Assembly (NCBI RefSeq): GCF_043769475.1
Contig: NZ_CP171729.1
Span: 186,001-250,000 of the forward strand
From: Allomesorhizobium sp043769475
GTDB taxonomy: Bacteria > Pseudomonadota > Alphaproteobacteria > Rhizobiales > Rhizobiaceae
DNA length: 64,000 bases
Reading direction: 5' to 3'
Shown: positions 57,896-64,000 of the stretch, in pieces
Layout: each line of letters begins with the position of its first letter
Numbering within the stretch: position 1 is the stretch's first letter
Position numbers and translations under genes: made by a program
Notes under the pieces: model-generated
Told to the model about the DNA's origin: nothing
Databases searched by the model: none
What the model saw: the letters and a program-made list of their open reading frames with translations, nothing else

Positions 57896-58052
57896 CCGGA
57901 ATTCGAGTGCCTGAAACGGCCGGGTGCACGGCAAGTCGGCTTGGGACGTCAGCCAAATTCTGGGGTCTTCTAAGCGCACCGTGACCCTCCATCGGGGAAA
58001 TGCCAAAGCAACGCTTGGCGGCGAACGAACAAGCCGGCCATCGGACGGCTAG
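57896..58052 (+). pseudogene. Relic of a second traR: LuxR-type HTH fragment
   Basis: The plus strand encodes GKSAWDVSQILGSSKRTVTLHRGNAKATLGGERT, clearly parallel to GKSAWDIGCILGIKPRTAAFHLDNAKKKLG in the intact traR. A few codons upstream, in another frame, EFECLK matches EYECLQ. No ligand-binding domain is left. It lies directly upstream of the tra box of traI, so traI was once preceded by its own traR. Confidence 0.75.
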
Positions 58053-58092
58053 CTGCCTCCGGTCAGGCGAAATCCTGATCTTCCGCCACGAT

Positions 58093-58112
58093 AGCTGTAA
58101 ACGTCAACAGGT
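58093..58112 (+). promoter_or_regulatory. tra box (lux-type box) upstream of traI
   Basis: The 20-bp site AGCTGTAAACGTCAACAGGT is a dyad with CTGT..ACGT..ACAG, close to the lux-box pattern ACCTGT-N8-ACAGGT. It should bind TraR with acyl-homoserine lactone and drive traI and fseA. Confidence 0.72.
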
Positions 58113-58157
58113 GCATCAATGTCAGCTTTGCCTTTCGATGGCGGAAACACATCCGGC

Positions 58158-58802
58158 ATGGAGGCGATCATGATGCAGCTGATAACCCCTGACCTCTACG
58201 GTGAGTTCGCAAGCGAGCTCAACGATATGCACGGGCTCAGGTATCGGGTTTTCAAGCAAAGGCTCGATTGGGAAGTTGAGACCGAAGGCGAAATGGAAAC
58301 AGACGCATTTGATGGTCTCAAACCAGTCTATCTGCTTCTCAAGGGATCGGATTGGCGAACCCGCGGGTGCGTTCGCCTTTTGCCCACCACCGGACCCACA
58401 ATGTTGCGCGAAACGTTCCCGGAGCTGCTGGGTGCTGACGCTATGCCATCGACTCCCGACATATGGGAAAGCAGCCGTTTCGCGCTCGATCTCCCTCCAT
58501 CAGCGCCCAAGGCGGCGGGCGGGCTGGCACAAGCAACCTACGAGCTCTTCGCCGGCATGATCGAGTTCGGCTTGGCCAACAATCTCACCCGGATAGTGAC
58601 GGTGACCGATACGCGCATGGAACGGATCCTTCGCCTCGCAACATGGCCATTGTCGCGCATCGGACAGCCAAAACCCGTCGGCAAAACGGAGGCGGTGGCC
58701 GGCTTTCTGGAGATTTCTCACGCGAGCCTTTTGCGCATCCGCTGGAGGGGACGCCTGAGCGGACCGGTCCTGTGGCAACCAGTTCTCAGCCGCTCAGCAT
58801 AG
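58158..58802 (+). CDS. traI: TraI, acyl-homoserine lactone synthase (LuxI family)
   Basis: About 214 residues from ATG 58158 (MEAIMMQLITPDL); ATGs at 58170 and 58173 are also plausible. An upstream ATG at 58119 lies only 6 bp from the tra box and is unlikely. LuxI-family landmarks: MHGLRYRVFKQRLDWEVETEGEMETDAFDGLKPVYLL, GCVRLLPTTGPTMLRETFPELL, and WESSRFALD. In M. loti this enzyme supplies the signal for TraR. The gene is followed at 58841 by fseA, with which it forms an operon. Confidence 0.93.
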   Translation: MEAIMMQLITPDLYGEFASELNDMHGLRYRVFKQRLDWEVETEGEMETDAFDGLKPVYLLLKGSDWRTRGCVRLLPTTGPTMLRETFPELLGADAMPSTPDIWESSRFALDLPPSAPKAAGGLAQATYELFAGMIEFGLANNLTRIVTVTDTRMERILRLATWPLSRIGQPKPVGKTEAVAGFLEISHASLLRIRWRGRLSGPVLWQPVLSRSA

Positions 58803-58840
58803 CGCCGGATATCCGAACCGTGAACAATGCTCGTTTGCCC

Positions 58841-59660
58841 ATGCGTGCAACGGAGTGTCGCTCAGGCTGGCCGGACTGGCACCATGACTCAGCTTACGAC
58901 TATGTCAGTCGGTTGCCGCGCACAGCCTGGGCCTGGGAATTTCTTCGGCGCAATCCGAAATTCCAGCGCGACTACGCCAAAACGGCGCCCGCATTCACTG
59001 TCCGAAGACACGCCGAAATTGGGATTATCGAACTGACGACAGGAGCCTCCCCGATCACGCAATGGAATCTCCTGTTTCGCGGATGCCCCGCAACTGGACG
59101 CCACGTCAGCAAGGGTGTTTTGGGATCCGCGCGATTGCGCGCACATCCTGCAAGCGGCCGCGCAGCCGGTCGGGCGCGAGCGCGGCTTTGAACTGCTTGA
59201 CCTTTCTTCACTGTCGTGCGGCAAGGACATCCTGCTGACACCAGCCGGCTTGCAGCATGTGCTGCTGAGACAGGATTGCCGCAACCTGCAAATTGCAGTT
59301 TCCGCTGCCTCCGTGCTCCGCCCGGTCCGGCTATGCGTCGACGCGATCGTGCCTCTGCGGCGCTTGAAGTCCCATATCGCTGCCCTTCAGTGCCTGAATG
59401 AGATCCACGGCAGCGGCCGCCTGGCGGCCGCTTCCTTTCCACCGGAGCCCCGCGGACGGCGTCTGCGTAACGTGCTCCAGGCTTTGGATGGCTCGCTTGC
59501 GGGGGCATCCCACCAGGAGATCGCCATAGCCCTGTTCGGGCGACGGCGTGTGGAACAAGATTGGTCTCATCCAGGCGGCCATCTTCGCGATCAAGTCCGT
59601 CGCGCCGTCCGACGCGGCCGCTACCTGATGGGCGGCGGCTACAGACAGTTCCTCACATAG
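58841..59660 (+). CDS. fseA: FseA, excision activator encoded in two frames (msi172/msi171 type)
   Basis: The first frame, ATG 58841 to a stop at 59191, has the DUF6499-like start WPDWHHDSAYDYVSRLPRTAWAWEFLRRNPKFQRDYA. The second, from about 59037 to 59660, has a DUF2285-like domain (FWDPRDCAHILQ, RRLKSHIAALQCLNEIHGSGR, RRGRYLMGGGYRQFLT). They overlap and the step is +1. In M. loti R7A, msi172 and msi171 are joined by +1 programmed ribosomal frameshifting into FseA, which activates rdfS and island excision. A natural join here is near 59114-59122 (GGTGTTTTGG), giving RHVSKGV then WDPRDCAH. A GTG at 58820 is an alternative start. Confidence 0.88.
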
Positions 59661-60139
59661 TTGAGACTGTTTCAGCGAAGGGTTTAGGAACCTATTGCTG
59701 ATGGGCAGCCCATGCAGCCCATGCAGCCCATGCCGGGAACATGAAGGGAACACCTTGGCCGATGAGGCGCGACCGGTTGTGCGCGCTGATGGTCATGTGC
59801 CGAAAGCCACCGTCGCATTGGTGGCACCGCGGGGCCATGTCGATGTGCTTGGCAAGCTCAGCCGGAGTGCCTCTGCCGAGCCTGGCAACGCAATGCCGAC
59901 CTACAAAGCGGGCTCGTCGAGCTTGTAGGTGCATCCTTTAGATGATGGCAAACTGTGCGTGGCCTCGAGTGGACGCACAATCGATGCGCTATGAAGCTCT
60001 CCCCGATGGGTCGCGCGAGCGTGAGAAGCGGTAATTGCCGGAGGATGCTTGCGAACTGGTAATGCTGTGCGTTTAGGGCTGTGACAGGATACAGTTCCAG
60101 ATGACTAGCTTGCAACTTTGCGGTCGCTGTCCGGCAAAA
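59661..60139. other. Intergenic DNA between convergent fseA and lspA
   Basis: It contains the 9-bp tandem repeat and an 80-codon minus-strand frame (59692-59934) with a few Cys/His residues; I could not assign it and rate it as probably non-coding. No terminator with a T run was found. Confidence 0.5.
59704..59733. repeat. Short 9-bp tandem repeat
   Basis: Three exact GCAGCCCAT units plus flanking partial copies follow the fseA stop. They lie in a frame that would give repeated Ala-Ala-Trp on the minus strand, but I do not think it is coding. Confidence 0.7.
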
Positions 60140-60634
60140 TCAATCCTCGGAAGGCTCCACCGGCTTTTCGTTGCGCCAGTTCAGGAATTCGTCGAGCACA
60201 ATGATGAACGCGCCGACCAGGATTAAGGCGTCAGCGAGGTTGTACACGCCGAGCCGCAAGGCCGTCGTGTGGGGAGCAATGTAGTCGATGACATGGCCAT
60301 ATAGAGCACGGTCGATGAGATTGCCGATCGCGCCGCCGATGATCAGGCAAAAGCCGATCCGCGCCATGACCTGATCGGGTTCCGTCCGCTTTGCCCGGAA
60401 CAGCACGAAGGCAATGACCGCCATCGAAAGCGCCATCAGTCCTTTGCCGCCGACCCATTCGAAAAGGGAGAAGCCGACGCCGATATTATATGTGCGGTAG
60501 AGCGCCAGGAAGGGCAGGATGTCGACCTGCTCATGCAGGACAAGCCCGGCTTCGACCAGCCGCTTTATCCATTGATCGAACGCGACGGCCGCAAAGACGA
60601 GACTGGCATAGGCTGCAAGCGACCTGTAATTCAC
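60140..60634 (-). CDS. lspA: LspA, lipoprotein signal peptidase II
   Basis: A 164-residue membrane protease with four transmembrane helices (about residues 7-25, 62-80, 90-105 and 130-150). The aspartate motifs GAIGNLIDRALYGHVIDYI and YNLADALILVG contain the two catalytic Asp. It removes signal peptides from lipoproteins such as NolT and the Y4xK-like protein in this window. A chromosomal lspA is expected too, so this is a second, island-borne copy. It stands alone with short flanking spacers. Confidence 0.94.
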   Translation of the reverse strand: MNYRSLAAYASLVFAAVAFDQWIKRLVEAGLVLHEQVDILPFLALYRTYNIGVGFSLFEWVGGKGLMALSMAVIAFVLFRAKRTEPDQVMARIGFCLIIGGAIGNLIDRALYGHVIDYIAPHTTALRLGVYNLADALILVGAFIIVLDEFLNWRNEKPVEPSED

Positions 60635-61385
60635 GGCGCATCCTCCACGTTAAGCTTCAGCGCACCGCGCCTGATCTCGAACGGCATTACACCGGTAGCG
60701 ATCGCCAGATTGACCAAATCGGCGCCCAGCCTTCGGCATGCGCAGGAGCTTGTCGCAGGCATTGGCGAGTTCGTCCAGCAGCCCCTGCGTCACCGTCTTC
60801 CTGCGCTTACGAACTTTGAAATGTTCGACCTCGTCGCCGCCATCATCCTCAAAGATTTTGTAGAGGCGCGGACGAGTTCACGCCGGGTGACTGTGAGAAC
60901 AGTTTTCGAGGTCGGGACGTCGAAAAGTCGCCGATCCCATTTCGTCGAATGATCGAGACCCGATGACAGCGCGTCCCCGCGACAAAGTGGTACCGCGCCC
61001 GCATCCGCGCGGGCGATGTGACCTATCCCATTGCGCAAATGGTGCACCGGCGAAGCGGCTCGCGACACACAGTCGCGCCAACCCGCCCGGCATCCCGTAG
61101 TTGTACCTCGGCTCGCTTCCTAAAACTGCGACAGCGGAGCAGCCTCCGCACACCGGCGAGGTTGCGTGCGTCGCCGAATTCACTATCGCGGGTCCTTACA
61201 ATTCGCTCTCAACCGCGTGGCGTCAGCCGGAGCGGATGAACAACCTATTGAAAGCTCATAGCGAGGCAATTGATGCGCCCGGAACGAGGTACGAGGCCGG
61301 GCAGCGGATCAAACTTGCCGCCGCTATGAGGGTGCCATGAGATGGTTAAGGACTGCTGAAGGTGATAGACAAAGTTCTCGTTCGA
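60635..61385. other. Degenerate island DNA, no gene recognised
   Basis: Several overlapping short frames on both strands, none with a family I know. Codon bias is inconsistent, which suggests decayed mobile DNA. Confidence 0.5.
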
Positions 61386-61619
61386 TCATCGGCAGTTCGG
61401 CGGCGCCACTTTAGGCTTTTTCGGCGGCCATTCGCTCGGCCAGAAGCCGCTGTCCAGCGCCTCCATTAGCCACCCCAGCTGCGCCGGGATGACTCTCGGG
61501 TTTGTGGGCCGCTCGAATGCCGAAATTGTCATCGCGCTGGTGTAACCGAGCAGCGACGCCAATTGCGCTTGAGTGAGGCCAAGCCGCTTGCGAATTGCCC
61601 GAAATTCACTTGACGTCAT
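61386..61619 (-). CDS. Small XRE-type helix-turn-helix protein
   Basis: A 77-residue protein with one HTH: MTSSEFRAIRKRLGLTQAQLASLLGYTSAMTISAFERPTNPRVIPAQLGWLMEAL. The layout (EFRAIRKRLGLTQAQLA) is like short transcription regulators found next to mobile DNA, with a Pro/Lys-rich tail. No partner toxin or phage gene is evident nearby. The target is unknown. Confidence 0.75.
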   Translation of the reverse strand: MTSSEFRAIRKRLGLTQAQLASLLGYTSAMTISAFERPTNPRVIPAQLGWLMEALDSGFWPSEWPPKKPKVAPPNCR

Positions 61620-62376
61620 AATTCTTTATCTTGCCCTGCAGATGGCGGGCATAGAAGAATTTGCGTGCGGGCATGCTGCTTTCCGCTGCTTTTTTTGCGT
61701 GATCCGGCCAATTCCGGGATCATGAAACGCTCGGCGGCCTTACCCGTTGCATGGCGGCATTGTCGTGCAGCCTCATTGGTTATCTAAGCTTCACTTTTGC
61801 GCCTCAAGTCGATTTCATGCAAGAAATCGTCACTTCTAAGCAGGAGGTGCGAAATTGCTTGCACGGCCGCCTGCCGCCGATTCCCCGCGTGAAATCCCTC
61901 TGCAGCGAATTCGACTTCGAGACAATTCCTGCCCATGTCGATCCCTTGCCCGGGCCGACGAGGCGTCGACGATGCGACGCATCATCGACAGGCACCGGCA
62001 TCGAACATTGCCGCCTGGTGCTGTCGACGATCAGAAACGACCGCAATCAAGGCATCCCTTGCCAGGCAGGTAAGGCCTCCGTCGCGGCTATCAGCTTCAG
62101 GATGAGTTTCTGTCGAAGGCGAAGAGCCGGGCAAATCCGCTGCCCGGGCGTGCCGTGGGTATCGTGGCCTCTTAGCTCACTCCACAACAAACGACGGAGC
62201 CGGCGGCCGCGGCCGTCACGTGGTGGTATGTCCAGTCAAGGCGGCCCTTGGATTGGCGTTCCGGCGCTCCTGAGCCGGCCGTCTGACTCTTGTGTCTGTC
62301 AGGTTTCGGACAGAATTTGAGATGGCGAATGGTAAGAGACATTTCTATATTCGGGTCGCATTATATAAGGCACCTC
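61620..62376. other. Intergenic DNA, no gene recognised
   Basis: This is the upstream region of the HTH gene followed by a stretch without clear coding signal. A short frame from 62292 runs into the terminator hairpin and is doubtful as a gene. Confidence 0.5.
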
Positions 62377-62421
62377 AAAGGGCCCGCCGACAACGCCCCG
62401 TTCGGCCGGGCCCTTTCTTTT
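62377..62421 (+). terminator. Rho-independent terminator-like hairpin
   Basis: AAAGGGCCCG and CGGGCCCTTT form a 10-bp stem around a 21-base loop, followed on the plus strand by TCTTTT-type sequence. It could end a transcript from the left, though no clear gene ends here. Confidence 0.65.
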
Positions 62422-62681
62422 GCGGCAGAGGGAAAAGAGGCCGCCTAACAAGGGGGCGCCAGGCCGCCCGACCGCTATCTCCTCCGGTGGGCGTTAGATA
62501 GTGGGTAACGAAATGTTTCAGATTGAAACACTCGAAGTGACGTTGAGCAGGTTGTAATTGGAGAAAATGTTCGCCTAGGTTTCGGCTGAACGCTGTCGAC
62601 GACTGGGCGTGCCGGCGCCGTGACGCCGTTGAGCTCGCGTTGAAGAGCGCTGAGCAACGAGGGTTTAAGAGAACCTTCATG

Positions 62682-62731
62682 TATCCATAGCGTCGATGAT
62701 TGTCATTCAAACAATCAATTTTGCCGATCTT
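62682..62731 (+). promoter_or_regulatory. nod box without an adjacent nod gene
   Basis: The plus strand reads TATCCATAGCGTCGATG, then after a short spacer ATTCAAACAATCAATTTTG and CCGATC. Both halves of the nod box are present, and the 3' half is a very good match. It faces right, towards the 62837 frame and the Lrp-domain gene. No nodulation gene follows within the window. Confidence 0.82.
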
Positions 62732-62836
62732 GAGGCGTGCTATTAAAAACCGCCGACTTTAATCGATATCAAATGCGTTGAGGCAAAATTCACAAGGTGC
62801 AGGTGCGGGAAGAGTTGATATCTGCATCGTGCTGTT

Positions 62837-63376
62837 GTGGGAGTCCAAGCAACCGAATTGGCGGGTATCACGATAGGACGTTTCCCGTGTGAGGTGCACC
62901 AACCCAAACCGCTGCGTCTGACGCGCTTGAGTTCCATAAAGGCGGTGACCAAACAATATCGTCAGCTATTTCTGACCTGGCATGGTTTGCCCGGCACGGC
63001 AGGAGCATCGTTCGGTATCTCCGCTGCCGCGCGTGAGCTAAACGGCACCGTCCAGGAAGCAGGAGAGAGCACCTCCTCGGTGGTGGCTCAGCTGAAACAG
63101 GCGCTCTCGGGCTCGGACGCCGATCGAGCTGTGCGGCTGTATGCCATTCCTGATCGCGATGCTGCGATCGAGACGTTGCGCGGCTACATTGTGCTGACCT
63201 TGTCAGTGCGCAAAAACCGTCGAGCTGCAGGTCCGAGTGGTCATGGGAAGCAGGAACGTGAAGTTGGAGAACTAGCGAACTCATCGAAACAATATAGCGG
63301 CGCTGGAGCCGCTGATGCCATAGGTTGGCGCCGTGCAAACTGCGTCTCGGAGAGCCAGTTCCAGATCGCCGTATAA
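62837..63376 (+). CDS. Uncharacterised frame downstream of a nod box
   Basis: An open frame of about 179 codons starts 106 bp after the nod box. The middle (YRQLFLTWHGLPGTAGASFGISAAARELNGTVQEAGESTSSVVAQLKQALSGSDADRAVRLYAIPDRDAAIETLRGYIVLTLSV) looks protein-like and helical, but both ends are of poor quality. I do not recognise it. It may be a decayed gene once under NodD control. Confidence 0.35.
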   Translation: MGVQATELAGITIGRFPCEVHQPKPLRLTRLSSIKAVTKQYRQLFLTWHGLPGTAGASFGISAAARELNGTVQEAGESTSSVVAQLKQALSGSDADRAVRLYAIPDRDAAIETLRGYIVLTLSVRKNRRAAGPSGHGKQEREVGELANSSKQYSGAGAADAIGWRRANCVSESQFQIAV

Positions 63377-63505
63377 GCCATAGCTTATATTTTTGGAAAG
63401 CGGTTCGTAGCGTTGCGTCACATCTCGATGACCTGCCTGGATATCAGCTGACAAGTGCGGCCTTCGACCGCACGTGATGAAACAGGACGGCAGGAGGCGC
63501 TTTCC

Positions 63506-63763
63506 GTGACCACGAGAATTGCGATCCGGATCGAGCTGGAAGCGCTCAACTCGCGTGTGATCGAGCTTTTCGAACGCTCTCTCTGGAGCTATTCAGTGAT
63601 CGAGGAATGCTACGCGGTCGCTGGCAAGACCGATTACCTTCTGTTCATCTCCGTGAAGGAAATCCAGGAGTTCGACGCGATACACCGGAATGTTCTATCA
63701 AGGCTCCCCGGTGTGAAGAAGATCAAGACCGAGTTCCCCTTGCGGCGCGTTCTCCCGACTTGA
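63506..63763 (+). CDS. Stand-alone Lrp/AsnC ligand-binding (RAM) domain protein
   Basis: About 85 residues from GTG 63506, with an AGGAGG Shine-Dalgarno sequence eight bases upstream. The sequence (IRIELEALNSRVIELFERSLWSYSVIEECYAVAGKTDYLLFISVKEIQEFDAIHRNVLSRLPGVKKIKTEFPLRRV) matches the C-terminal RAM domain of Lrp/AsnC regulators closely, but there is no helix-turn-helix. Either it is a deliberate single-domain sensor or modulator of Lrp-type proteins, or it is the tail of a truncated regulator. The strong ribosome-binding site favours real translation. It lies about 775 bp downstream of the nod box. Confidence 0.78.
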   Translation: MTTRIAIRIELEALNSRVIELFERSLWSYSVIEECYAVAGKTDYLLFISVKEIQEFDAIHRNVLSRLPGVKKIKTEFPLRRVLPT

Positions 63764-64000
63764 TGGAAAGTACTCCACGAGCCGAGCTGGTAGACACATT
63801 GGATATGCTTGACCTGCCAAATTATTGAGGGCGCGTCCGCTTCGCCAATGTCAGGGGCCGCCGGAGCTTACGCTGGCCGACATATCGTTCGTATACAGCT
63901 GACAATTGCCGCAGATCGATGTCCGCGTTGGCTTAGTAGGCCTAACGGCTTTCTGAACTTTGTACATGCGCCCGCCCCAAACGTCAGGTTGCCGAGATGC

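Noticed and set aside
57234..57914. 226-codon plus-strand frame between the peptidase relic and traI
   Set aside because: No family resemblance, conflicts with frames on the other strand, and sits in degenerate DNA.
60077..60096. Possible second tra box (CTGT..ACAG with 8-bp spacing)
   Set aside because: The inner eight bases are not symmetric and no gene starts downstream on the plus strand.
63440..63470. TCAGCTGACAAG resembling half a tts box
   Set aside because: The second half of the site is missing and the spacing does not fit.

Overview
The window reads as part of a Mesorhizobium-type symbiosis island (an integrative and conjugative element, ICESym). Three things support this. There is a rhizobial type III secretion (T3SS) cluster with its NodD/TtsI cis-elements. 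There is a TraR/TraI/QseM/QseC/FseA quorum-sensing switch of the kind described for Mesorhizobium loti ICEMlSym. And there is vitamin-biosynthesis cargo (NAD, biotin, pantothenate, thiamine) of the sort carried on M. loti islands. All family calls are made by eye from translated sequence; no searches were run.

Layout. (1) 1-20.6 kb: T3SS. A candidate effector lies at the left edge, then nopP with its own tts box, an IS21-type transposase relic, and the minus-strand operon nopB-nolT(rhcJ)-nolU-rhcL-rhcN-sctO-rhcQ-rhcR-rhcS-rhcT-rhcU. Divergent to it are nolW(rhcC1) and nopX. A separate minus-strand set ttsI-rhcC2-y4xK-like follows, with a nod box upstream of ttsI. The circuit is legible: a nod box should drive ttsI, and TtsI should act on the three tts boxes before nopP, nopB and nopX. 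The genes expected after rhcU (nopC, nopA, rhcV) are not in the window. (2) 20.8-29.3 kb: insertion-sequence pile-up (a complete IS3/IS2-type element, IS1182, IS5 and IS110 genes or fragments) around a DUF2235 alpha/beta-hydrolase gene, a broken methyltransferase and a secreted/membrane protein pair. (3) 29.4-36.4 kb: a putative defence module, made of a large SMC-like ATPase with a zinc hook and a C-terminal LexA/S24-like domain, followed by a nucleotidyltransferase, with a DUF2971-like gene nearby. (4) 37-54.4 kb: vitamin cargo. thiCOSGED sits under a TPP riboswitch; nadABC-bioBFDAZ-panD is preceded by a near-perfect palindrome and nadQ; panBC diverges. (5) 54.6-60.6 kb: ICE transfer control (traR, qseM/qseC, a relic traR end, a tra box, traI, the two-frame fseA gene) and lspA. 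(6) 60.6-64 kb: mostly degenerate DNA with a small HTH gene, a terminator, an orphan nod box and a stand-alone Lrp ligand-domain protein.

A general caution: many conserved genes (nolU, nopX, bioB, nadA, the SMC gene, the nucleotidyltransferase and the IS21 relic) are broken by a single frame change, and all seven of these go the same way (+1). The methyltransferase break goes the other way. An insertion-biased sequencing error would explain this as well as real decay would. The fseA frame change is different, because +1 ribosomal frameshifting is the known mechanism for that gene.
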